Source of the DNA: Oikopleura dioica
Lineage: Eukaryota > Chordata > Appendicularia > Copelata > Oikopleuridae
Length of the DNA stretch: 64,000 nucleotides
Direction of reading: 5' to 3'
Assembly: GCA_907165135.1 (NCBI GenBank)
Contig: OU015566.1
Span: 6,184,157 to 6,248,156 of the forward strand
Each line of letters begins with the position of its first letter. Within the stretch, counting starts at the first letter, position 1. Positions 35,359 through 44,250 of the stretch are shown one piece after another. The notes under the pieces are model-generated. The model ran no database searches. It was not told where the DNA came from and saw only the letters and a list, made by a program, of their open reading frames with translations. A program made the position numbers and the translations under genes.

Positions 35359-36520
35359 ATGCTGAGTAATAAAATACCAGAACTAGCCGAAGTTACCTCT
35401 TCTTTTTGCTTCTCTTTCTCTAGCTCGCTCTTTCCGTCCTTGTTGCTGCGTCTTGGCAAATACATGGTTGATTAGCTATCCAGCGAGTCACTCAGTAGCT
35501 GTTTTTACTAATTAATAAATTCGTTAATTAAGACTCTAGCGAAAAGTAGGCCGCGCAAATCATTAGGGCGCTAGTCTATTACTCGATTGGATTAAAATAG
35601 ACCCTCCAACGAGTCGCTTTATTGATGCAAAATTACAAATATTAATGCGCTTCAAAGATTTTCTCAATAAGAGAGTGGTTCAATACACCGAAAGGAGGAA
35701 ACGCCCTGTCAACGTAGAATTAAAAATGAGTCCTCCATGATTCCAAGTGATACAGCGCTCTTTTTTGATAAAAATATATTCATAATTTTTTAAGTTTTGA
35801 AGTTGAGCGACCCAATATCGAAAGCTTTAACGGGCTGGGTGGAATTTCTCTTTATTTGAAGATTTTACGCCTTATATTTGAGGGTATGGTACGCGCACAG
35901 GGTCAAGTCTCAGAATCGGTTTTTGACCATATATTCTGAATCCCCATGAAATTCTGAGTGTAGAAAGATGTGTCAAAATCTCTTCTGATTAGACTTTAGC
36001 GTTATTGATTTTTTGGAATCTGATTGGATGATCCGCCGAATCCAGATATCTTATTGGTCTTTAATTTGACCCAAGTTTCAGTAAAAATTGTCGCATTTTT
36101 TCCCTTTCTGAATCAAAATTCTTTATTAAAAAAAAAGTTAAAGTAATTAACTTTTAAAAACTCGATCTTATTGAAAACATAACTTATAAATAATTTGTCG
36201 AATTCTTACCAAAAAGCCATATTTTGTCTCTGTTTCAATAATCGTTATTCTATTCTCAAGTCTGAGCGGAGCGTAATGTTTTGAATTGATTTATTAAAAA
36301 TGCATCTGAATCGGTGCAGAATGATGATCTCCGCACGCTCTGCCGTCTCGCCTCATCGCAACCCACGGCAAAGCTCATCCCCCTTTTTTCAAGAAAGCGG
36401 ATTAACGTCCTGTCACTGCCAGTCCGTCTCAGAAGGCTATTTTTGTCCGTCTATTTGCGACGCCTTTATTATTGAAAAAAAAATTAGACCGTCCGACTTA
36501 TTTTTAATAAAGGGCGAAAA

Positions 36521-36932
36521 TGTAGTGTTTCTCATTAGTCATCCGCCACTTGAGTTCACCGCGCTGCGCCGCGCGCAGTTCACGACCCGCGAAGCGCTAT
36601 TCACGACTCGCGAAGCGCATTTCACCACGCGCAAACGCTCCGCCGCAAACCGCGAAAGCACAGTTCACCACGGACTAGGATCAACTCACGACTCACGAAA
36701 AAGTCACTCACCACGATCTAACAGCTCACCACGGTTTATGAAAACCATATATAAACGATCTTATTTCTCACTGACACAGTTCACACACACACAACTCTAC
36801 TTTTTACTCAGAGACACCACAATAAAACTTGCTCTTTTTAACAACGTTCGTCGCTCACTATTTGTATTCCCGCTCGCGAATACGATAAACGCAATTAGTT
36901 ATCCAACTTATGTACTGTGAGAAACACGTACA
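36521..36932 (+). repeat. 5' LTR
   Basis: Ends TGTAGTGTTTCTCA and TGAGAAACACGTACA, imperfect inverted repeats. Contains TATATAAA at 36747-36754 (likely promoter) and AATAAA at 36821 (poly-A signal), and a short tandem motif ACGA(C/T)(C/T)CGCGAAGCGC. Confidence 0.9.
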
Positions 36933-36937
36933 TATTT

Positions 36938-36950
36938 TGGTGACTGAAGA
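36938..36950 (+). promoter_or_regulatory. Primer-binding site
   Basis: TGGTGACTGAAGA begins five bases after the LTR. TGG would pair with a tRNA CCA end. The same 12 bases follow the LTR relic at 1-150. Primer tRNA not identified. Confidence 0.6.
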
Positions 36951-37082
36951 AAACGGAACTACAATCCAGCTAGAGACAGAGAATTCCTGCTGAAATTATC
37001 CTGACGCTCTACAGACCGTGGTTATCGAAGAACTGACTCAAGTTACTACAGGTTAGTCCATTTGCTCCATTTTAACGGTGTC

Positions 37083-38351
37083 ATGGGAGAACTTTATTAT
37101 AAGTTCGTAGTCGATTTGACTGCGAAAGAAATTATGCTTATCTATGACGAAAATCCGAGGCGAAAATATCCGCTCCCTATTCCTCGATTTGACAAGTCTG
37201 GATGTGTCCTGAATTTGCTCGATATTCAGCCTGACTTGTTCGATACTATGGATAAGAAATATTTCTTTCGAAAAACGGGTCAAAAACTCGAATATGATCC
37301 CGATTTCGATGTGAACAACATTCAAGAAGCAGTTCAGAAGACTGCCCGGGCGGATCATAAAATTGATATAGCTAAAATCAACGAAATCGTTGTTGTAGAT
37401 AACCTGAACTCAATTTTTGCTCGAATTGAGGAGTCTGAAAAGAAGGAAACAAAGTTCCAACCACCACCCTCTGACTCTAAACCAGCTGGTTCTGCTCCAA
37501 AAACCGGAAATGCTCCTAAACCAGATCCTGCTCAGAAAAAGAAGGAAGCATCACCGGATCGATCAAAGCCCTTTGGACAAATAAAAATGAAAACCCCGAA
37601 GTTCGACTCGCAACTACCAGTTGAAAATTGGATCGTCAACATGGAACTCTATGGAAATTGCTCTAAAATTTCAGATGCAGATCTTATAAGCGTCGCTCTA
37701 TCTCAAATTCTTATGGAAGAAAGTGGAACCTCTTTGATTGAAGCCATTACAGAAGAAGAGAAGAAGAACTGGGAAAGTTTCAAAACAAAGCTCATCCAAG
37801 TTCTCGGCAAAGATAAAGAACACTTTAAATATCTCTACACTTCGTTCCAGAGAGGCCAAGAGACTCAGCAAATGGCAGTTACGAAGCTTCAAGCATACTT
37901 CAAAAAGGGATACGGAAAGCTGGTACTTGACGCTGCAGATGAGTCAATTATTTGTGACCGATTTATCGAATGCCAGGATCCGCGACTTGCCGAATTGCTA
38001 CGACGAGAAAAATCTCTGCTCAATCTTCAAAATATCGCTCAACGTGCTATGGAACTAGAACGTAGCTTCTACAAACGAGAAAATATCTTCGCAGCTGAAT
38101 GCCTAAATAATGAAAAAGAATCTGAAATGGCTCAGCTCTGCTCTACGCTCAAAGAAATGATCGCTACCGCCAAAGAACCTGCAAAGGAGAAAAAACGAAA
38201 ACCAAGAGCGAGAATCCCTACTGACAAGCTCCAAGGACACTGCATCGCCTTTGTTCGAAATGGTCGATGCCGATTTGGCGAAAAATGCAAATACCTCCAC
38301 TCAGAAACAGTTCCAGAAGAAGTCGAGAAGATCATCAAGAAAGAGGCATGA
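37083..38351 (+). CDS. gag: Gag-like protein with CCCH zinc finger, 422 aa
   Basis: The first in-frame ATG is 37083 (MGELYYKFVVDLTAKEI). A Pro/Lys-rich linker lies around residues 130-165 (PAQKKKEASPDRSKPFG), a helical capsid-like middle at 170-350, then a basic stretch. One zinc finger C-x8-C-x5-C-x3-H uses residues C387, C396, C402 and H406. This is the CCCH type, not the usual CCHC knuckle of Gag. The frame ends at TGA 38349-38351 followed by CTA, and pol continues in the same frame. Structural particle protein by position. Confidence 0.8.
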   Translation: MGELYYKFVVDLTAKEIMLIYDENPRRKYPLPIPRFDKSGCVLNLLDIQPDLFDTMDKKYFFRKTGQKLEYDPDFDVNNIQEAVQKTARADHKIDIAKINEIVVVDNLNSIFARIEESEKKETKFQPPPSDSKPAGSAPKTGNAPKPDPAQKKKEASPDRSKPFGQIKMKTPKFDSQLPVENWIVNMELYGNCSKISDADLISVALSQILMEESGTSLIEAITEEEKKNWESFKTKLIQVLGKDKEHFKYLYTSFQRGQETQQMAVTKLQAYFKKGYGKLVLDAADESIICDRFIECQDPRLAELLRREKSLLNLQNIAQRAMELERSFYKRENIFAAECLNNEKESEMAQLCSTLKEMIATAKEPAKEKKRKPRARIPTDKLQGHCIAFVRNGRCRFGEKCKYLHSETVPEEVEKIIKKEA

Positions 38352-41300
38352 CTATCAAAAGTCATTGAAACTTGCGAAAGTGCTCTTTTCGCACCGGCCT
38401 CCCTTAAATTCGTCAACATTCAGCTCAACGGACTAAAATTTCCCTGCCTTATCGATAGTGGCGCAAGTAGGACATGTTTACGCTCAGACGTCCTAGATCT
38501 CCTTCCGTCTACTATTAACAAACAAATCCCATCTTCAATAAAGCTCAAGTGTGCGAACTCAGAAATCGTCAATGTGAAAACGCTCAGCTCTCCAATCGAC
38601 GCCAAATTTGAAACCAGCTCCTCGCCACTTAAATTGAAGCTGGACCCGCTCATCGTTCAAAACCTATCTTGCCCGATCATTTTGGGGATGGATATCCTTA
38701 AAGGAATAACAATCGAAGAAAACTCAATTACGCTCAAAAATAAGGTTATTCCAACAATTGATCCAAATTCCTCTGATATGTTCCTAACTGGTTTGATCGA
38801 AATTGATAAGGAAACTAGTCGCGAAAAAGAAGAGTACGAAAAATTCGTAAAACTACGATCAGAAAAAGCTCGCAAAATAAACTTTGTTCCCAAAATTGGA
38901 TCTTATGGCTCGACTGATCCAATACAGAAGAAACAGCTCGAAACTTTAACTCACAAATGGCGACTCTCCTTCAACATGGACACAAACGATCTTGGTCGAC
39001 TCTTTGGTTTCAGATATTCGCTCCCATTATATGACGAAACAAAATCGGCACACCAACCGCCGCGGAAAATTCCCATTCACCTAGTGCCAAAAGTCAGTGA
39101 CCAGATGGAAAACTGGAAGCAGCTCACTGTCATTCAAGAGACACAATCAGCATTTAACATTCCGCTCATTATACTCCGTAAAAACGATTCTTCAATCAGA
39201 GTTTCTTTGGATGCGCGAATGATCAATGAGCTGTTGCAGAAAGATCGCTTCCCATTGCCAAGTATGCAAAGTGTTTTTACGTCAATTGGGGAGAAACTTA
39301 CTGGTAAAGAATGCTACATTAGTTCAGTAGATTTCTTTCGCGGATATTGGCAAGTGCTCATTCATGAAGCTGATGCCCACAAGATGGCCTTCAGTTACGA
39401 CAACCGACATTACCAAGCTAACCGGATGCTCTATGGATCATGCAATGCCCCAGCCTGTTTTTCTAGAATCATGAACAAGCTGATGGAACATGACTCTATT
39501 CTGCTTTATTTGGACGATTTGATCGTGATTGACAATAATTGGGAAAACCATCTGCAAGCACTAGAATTTGTCTTTAAAACCTGCTACGAACATGGGCTAG
39601 TCCTGAATGCCGCAAAGTGTAAGCTCGCCAGTACAGAATTAGATTTTCTTGGTCACAGAATCACTTCTGATGGTATCAAACCGCTCCGAAAACATCTTGA
39701 AGCGATTGAAAAGATGGAACCACCGACAGACAAAGCTGAACTGAAGAGATATTTGGGCATGGTTAACTTTAATGTTAAATTCATCAAACGCGGAAGTGAA
39801 ATCCTGTCCCCGCTCTATCGTCTGACATCAGCAAAAGCGAAATACGAGTGGTCCGACATCCACCAGAAAGCTTTTGATACAGTAAAAAGTGAACTCCTGA
39901 AAGAGCCGACTCTCGCGCACTTCAAACCCGGATGCAAACTCGTCCTTGTTACCGACTCATCTGGATACGCAGTCGGAGGAACACTTTATCAAGTTCAAAA
40001 CGATCGATTCGCACCCCTTGGATACTTCAGCAAAGCTCTTACGGGTCCCGACCTCAAGCGACCAATGAGAATCAAGGAACTCTTCGCTCTCTGCTGGGGA
40101 ATCCAATTTTTTGAGTACTACCTGATCAACTGCGAATTCGATTGTTATGTTGACCATAAATCATTGCTCTATCTATTTCGGGAATCACGAAAACAGAAAT
40201 TGGACATAAAATTATGTAATGTACATAATTACCTCCTCGCTTTTAACTTCACGATCATTCACAAAAGCGGATCAAGTCCTGAAATGGCCTCTGCAGATTT
40301 CTTCAGCCGTTTACCAAAGTCAAAAAGCTCTGACCTTGAGAGAGACTCCGAAAACTTCTTCGACGTTGATGAAACAATCTTTGCATTGTCAACGTTAACA
40401 ACAAGTGATGTTATCTTCTCGTTCGAAAACCGATCATTTACAGCAGAGGAAATGGCAACTGCTCAAGACGCATGCTCAGTTACAAGAAATCTTCGAGTGA
40501 AAGCGAAGCTGAACAAGTCACCGAAAAGACTTATGCTCAAAAATGATGTTCTTTATTCAAATAACAGATTGGTTCTTCCAAGCGCTGTTGCTGATGAATT
40601 TATCTCTTATCTGCACTCCCTGACAGCTCATGCCGGAAGTCAACAGCTCCTGCAGATGCTACGAAAATTCTTTATAAGCAACATACAACAGAAAGTTCGC
40701 GCGATCACAAGCTCCTGTGAAACATGCATTCGACTCAAGCCGTTCAAACAAATGAGACCTTCGCTCATAAAGGATCGCCAATTTGCTCAACTCCCTTTTG
40801 AAAAGGTCCATATTGACCTTGTGGACTACGCACGACCAGATCAAGCTGGAAAACGATACCTGCTCACCGTCGTTGATAGCTTAAGTGGCTACCTCGATGG
40901 AGAACCGCTCTCAAACAAGTCCGACAATCTCGTTGCTAAGGCTCTTCTGCGAATAATACTGAGACACGGAATATCCGAAAATTGTATTTCTGATAATGGC
41001 AAAGAGTTTGGTCCGAAAACAACAGCCATCCTCGACAGATTTGAGATACGCCGCAGTACTACAAGTGCCTATTACAGTAAGTCAAATGGAAAGTGCGAAC
41101 GAATCCACCGAGAAATTCACCAGAAGCTCAAAAACCAACTCGCCACAAATCGCACTTGGTCCGACTACTGGCCAATGGTACAGTACTTTCTAAACAACAC
41201 TCCAAAAGGCTCCTTGGATGGTTTATCAAGTAATGAAGTTGTGTACGGAAGACAATTTCATGTTCCTTATTCGCTCAAAGAGCCGATCACAGAAAATATC

Positions 41301-41885
41301 CAGCCATTCATTAGAGGGTTAAATTCATATTTCAAGAAGTTACATCCTGCTCTGCTTAACTTCCAAGTCCAACGATACCAGTCATTGTTAAAACGTGACA
41401 AGAACAACTGTCCGGTTTTACCAATTGGAAGTAATGTTCTCTGTTGGAAACCTGATCCTTACTCTGGAAAACTTGGATTGTCCTGGTCTGGACCGTTCAA
41501 AGTTCATAGAAGGCTTTCAAAAGACAGCTACATTCTGAAGTGCCCGCTCACCAGAAAAGAGTACCGTAGAAATATTAGTCTGATCCGACCGCTCAAAGTC
41601 AAAACTGAGGACGATAAAACGCAAGTGATCTGCAGTGACAAGCCTCAAAACGACTTCAAACCAGAAAAAGTTCAAGCTCAAAAATCAGCTCCTTGTTCAA
41701 AACACACTGAAGATCCAAAACAAGCTAAATCTAGTAAATCTGCTCTGAAAGATGAAGAAGCTCAAGCTCACAATCCTTGCTCAGAAGACCCTCCTAGTAC
41801 AGTCAATGATCGACTGCTGATCAATCAAAAGGATAAGAAGGATTCAATATGGAAAGATCGTCTTCGCTCTAGACAAAAACAATAA
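38352..41885 (+). CDS. pol: Pol: protease, reverse transcriptase, RNase H, integrase (1177 aa after the UGA)
   Basis: Continuous with gag frame across TGA. Aspartic protease DSGAS at residue 35. RT with FFRGYWQV and catalytic YLDD at 386-389. RNase H with VTDSSG and VDHKSLLYL. Integrase: H-x4-H and CETC zinc site, catalytic D822 (VHIDLVDY), D881 (SDNGKEFG) and E916 (NGKCERIH), 34 residues between the last two (35 is usual). A GPF-type module (SWSGPFKV) and a charged tail end it. No ATG in frame before the protease, so it is most likely made as Gag-Pol by readthrough. All key residues present. Confidence 0.9.
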   Translation, partial: LSKVIETCESALFAPASLKFVNIQLNGLKFPCLIDSGASRTCLRSDVLDLLPSTINKQIPSSIKLKCANSEIVNVKTLSSPIDAKFETSSSPLKLKLDPLIVQNLSCPIILGMDILKGITIEENSITLKNKVIPTIDPNSSDMFLTGLIEIDKETSREKEEYEKFVKLRSEKARKINFVPKIGSYGSTDPIQKKQLETLTHKWRLSFNMDTNDLGRLFGFRYSLPLYDETKSAHQPPRKIPIHLVPKVSDQMENWKQLTVIQETQSAFNIPLIILRKNDSSIRVSLDARMINELLQKDRFPLPSMQSVFTSIGEKLTGKECYISSVDFFRGYWQVLIHEADAHKMAFSYDNRHYQANRMLYGSCNAPACFSRIMNKLMEHDSILLYLDDLIVIDNNWENHLQALEFVFKTCYEHGLVLNAAKCKLASTELDFLGHRITSDGIKPLRKHLEAIEKMEPPTDKAELKRYLGMVNFNVKFIKRGSEILSPLYRLTSAKAKYEWSDIHQKAFDTVKSELLKEPTLAHFKPGCKLVLVTDSSGYAVGGTLYQVQNDRFAPLGYFSKALTGPDLKRPMRIKELFALCWGIQFFEYYLINCEFDCYVDHKSLLYLFRESRKQKLDIKLCNVHNYLLAFNFTIIHKSGSSPEMASADFFSRLPKSKSSDLERDSENFFDVDETIFALSTLTTSDVIFSFENRSFTAEEMATAQDACSVTRNLRVKAKLNKSPKRLMLKNDVLYSNNRLVLPSAVADEFISYLHSLTAHAGSQQLLQMLRKFFISNIQQKVRAITSSCETCIRLKPFKQMRPSLIKDRQFAQLPFEKVHIDLVDYARPDQAGKRYLLTVVDSLSGYLDGEPLSNKSDNLVAKALLRIILRHGISENCISDNGKEFGPKTTAILDRFEIRRSTTSAYYSKSNGKCERIHREIHQKLKNQLATNRTWSDYWPMVQYFLNNTPKGSLDGLSSNEVVYGRQFHVPYSLKEPITENIQPFIRGLNSYFKKLHPALLNFQVQRYQSLLKRDKNNCPVLPIGSNVLCWKPDPYSGKLGLSWSGPFKVHRRLSKDSYILKCPLTRKEYRRNISLIRPLKVKTEDDKTQVICSDKPQNDFKPEKVQAQKSAPCSKHTEDPKQAKSSKSALKDEEAQAHNPCSEDPPSTVNDRLLINQKDKKDSIWKDRLRSRQKQ

Positions 41886-42075
41886 GATGAGATGTTCAAC
41901 TCATGAATTGCTCAATAGAAACTCGAATAATGAAGTATAAAAGCCCTGTTTGCCGTTCGAACGATGCTCAAATACAATGATCACAACTTTAGCGATATGA
42001 TGCACACTCGTAAAGAGAGAGAGAGAGTCAAGTTCCGTTCAATCGCCGTGAAAGTTTATACAGGCCACTGTGGAT

Positions 42076-42462
42076 TTACGACCGCATAAAATTGATTATG
42101 TTCAAGTAATCGGCGCCCTCTACTTGCACCGCTATTCCTAACCTTGCGCCGTACTTCCGCAGATGTTGGCAATGTGTGCAGTTGCCAATCACCTTATTCG
42201 AAAATATGTTCTTGCCGCATTCTCCCAGCTCGAATGGAACGATGCGAATCTCCTTGTTCTTAAAGGGGGAAGAGAAGAAATGAAAACTGCTCGTTTGCTC
42301 ACAAATGTTCAATTGCTCACTTGGTTTTTCGAAAAGCTCCTGCTCGAGTTCGCAGTCGAGAATCCAAATCGATGAAAATGGCTGTTCAAACAGAAAAAAA
42401 CATCCCCGCGCGCTGCAACACTCGAAATCTCCCGCGCCAGGACAAAAGGGACCCGTCGTCAC
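42076..42462 (-). CDS. Antisense ORF in the retrotransposon, 128 codons
   Basis: Open on the minus strand between pol and the third ORF. Contains paired cysteines (GECGKNIF then NCTHCQHL) like a zinc ribbon, but opens with GTG and no ATG near its start. Antisense ORFs occur in some Ty3/Gypsy lineages; here coding is only a possibility. Confidence 0.25.
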   Translation of the reverse strand: MTTGPFCPGAGDFECCSARGCFFLFEQPFSSIWILDCELEQELFEKPSEQLNICEQTSSFHFFSSPFKNKEIRIVPFELGECGKNIFSNKVIGNCTHCQHLRKYGARLGIAVQVEGADYLNIINFMRS

Positions 42463-42681
42463 ATCCCTGTTCCCCCAACGTGAAAATGGAAATGCACCGA
42501 CTGAAACAAGCCAAATCGAAAAATGACTTTACAAGAAGAGACAAGAAGCTCAACAGATCAACCACGCTAGTCACAGTTCCTACGATCACACTTATCCGTG
42601 TTTCAAGTGGCAAAAAGAGAAGTCCGGAAGTAATTAAAAGAAAAAGTGTTTCTATCATGTAAATTGCTAAGCAGAAGAGAA

Positions 42682-43365
42682 ATGCCGACTAACCTTGAAA
42701 CAGATATTTTCCACCTTCAGAGATGCTGCATAAAACGAAGATACCAACAATTCGCGCTCAATTTTGTCATGGGAATAAAAATACCAATTGTGGAAGAAAT
42801 CGACTGTGAGAAAACTCTAGTTATTAGAGAGCTTCTCGAAGAAATCGAAGTATCTATCAAGGAAAAGACAAATTGGTTCCAAATCTTGACTCAAAAATCG
42901 CTCAATCTCAGCACGATCGACAGTAACCTGAAGTGTCTCCTTATCTTTTCCTGCAAATGCCTAATACTTACTGCCCAAGGAGCAAATCCGGAAACAAGAA
43001 ATTCAATTGTCTCCGAATATGCAAGGAAATGGGCAAAACAAAGGTCTGTTTGGAGAAGACTTGAAAATATCGAAATTTCCGATCTACGAATTCTGAAATC
43101 TGAGGTCACCTTCATAATTCACGAACACCTGAAGCACCTTGGGTTGAGAGACTCACGAACAAACACCTCGGCTCATTCAGAAATACAGTTCATCGAAGAA
43201 GTAAATGATGTTCCGGTTGGCCCAGCTCAACAGCCGCTCGTTGACTCTCCCGTCAACCAAAACGATCCTTTCGCCACGATTACTGCTTATGGACAAAACA
43301 TCCTTGATGAAATCTTGGACTTTCAAACACAGGACATTCCTCTACCAGAAAGACAAACGATCTAA
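42682..43365 (+). CDS. Third ORF of the retrotransposon, 227 aa, unknown
   Basis: ATG 42682 (MPTNLETDIFHLQRCCIKRR). Mostly helical, Cys/Lys/Glu-rich first half (CLLIFSCKCLILTAQGANPE), acidic end (DEILDFQTQDIPLPERQTI). No signal peptide, fusion peptide or membrane anchor, so nothing supports an envelope role. It lies where env would be. Function unknown. Confidence 0.55.
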   Translation: MPTNLETDIFHLQRCCIKRRYQQFALNFVMGIKIPIVEEIDCEKTLVIRELLEEIEVSIKEKTNWFQILTQKSLNLSTIDSNLKCLLIFSCKCLILTAQGANPETRNSIVSEYARKWAKQRSVWRRLENIEISDLRILKSEVTFIIHEHLKHLGLRDSRTNTSAHSEIQFIEEVNDVPVGPAQQPLVDSPVNQNDPFATITAYGQNILDEILDFQTQDIPLPERQTI

Positions 43366-43373
43366 AAATAAAT

Positions 43374-43386
43374 GGAGGAGGAATTA
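43374..43386 (+). promoter_or_regulatory. Polypurine tract
   Basis: GGAGGAGGAA (43374-43383) ends three bases before the 3' LTR, the expected plus-strand primer site. Confidence 0.65.
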
Positions 43387-43798
43387 TGTAGTGTTTCTCA
43401 TTAGTCATCCGCCACTTGAGTTCACCGCGCTGCGCCGCGCGCAGTTCACGACCCGCGAAGCGCTATTCACGACTCGCGAAGCGCATTTCACCACGCGCAA
43501 ACGCTCCGCCGCAAACCGCGAAAGCACAGTTCACCACGGACTAGGATCAACTCACGACTCACGAAAAAGTCACTCACCACGATCTAACAGCTCACCACGG
43601 TTTATGAAAACCATATATAAACGATCTTATTTCTCACTGACACAGTTCACACACACACAACTCTACTTTTTACTCAGAGACACCACAATAAAACTTGCTC
43701 TTTTTAACAACGTTCGTCGCTCACTATTTGTATTCCCGCTCGCGAATACGATAAACGCAATTAGTTATCCAACTTATGTACTGTGAGAAACACGTACA
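43387..43798 (+). repeat. 3' LTR
   Basis: 412 bp, no difference found from the 5' LTR by eye. Same ends and signals (TATATAAA at 43613). Confidence 0.9.
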
Positions 43799-44250
43799 AA
43801 AAGGGATCAGAATATCAAGGGATTAATCAAGAGTTCACTTTCCAGCCCAGCCCTCGTTGGACTTGTGCTTCTTTCCACTCCATCTTTGTTTGACTAATGA
43901 TTTGAAGATCGCTTTAGCCATTTCGTTTTTCTTTGATTCTCTCTATCTAAGCAAAATCAAGACCTGCATCCTTCTTTGTTTCAATATATGGAATTTTATT
44001 CGACCCAAATGGATCGCTAACTAGTAAAGCTAATCCAGCATTTTAGAAAGATTAAATTTTTATGTCGGGATAAAATGAGTCCCGATCGATTCCGAAAATC
44101 AATCGAGAATTATGAAGAAAAAGCTGAGTTTAAAAATTATTTTTCAGGAATCAGGGATGCATTTATTAAATAAAAGGTCAGGGAAAATCAGGAAAGTCGG
44201 GAAATGGGCTGATAGTAGGCCGCTGATTATAAATATTTCTTTTCAGATTT

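Larger units (their letters stand above)
36521..43798 (+). mobile_element. Complete Ty3/Gypsy LTR retrotransposon (Tor-like)
   Basis: 7278 bp. Two 412-bp LTRs without a difference that I can see, TG...CA ends, 4-bp AAAA on both sides (36517-36520, 43799-43802) as target duplication. Order LTR, PBS, gag, UGA, protease-RT-RNaseH-integrase, third ORF, polypurine tract, LTR. The pol order with integrase last is that of Ty3/Gypsy. 'Tor' is the established name for such elements in Oikopleura; assignment here is by context. Open frames and identical LTRs point to a very recent insertion. Confidence 0.9.

Noticed and set aside
36300-36920. 206-aa plus-strand ORF
   Set aside because: Mostly the 5' LTR read in frame; the same peptide recurs at 43205-43786 from the 3' LTR. 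Not a gene.
37062-37082. TTG start for gag
   Set aside because: ATG 37083 is in frame 21 bases later and is the likely start.
42646-42681. GTG start for the third retrotransposon ORF
   Set aside because: An in-frame ATG at 42682 is the more likely eukaryotic start.
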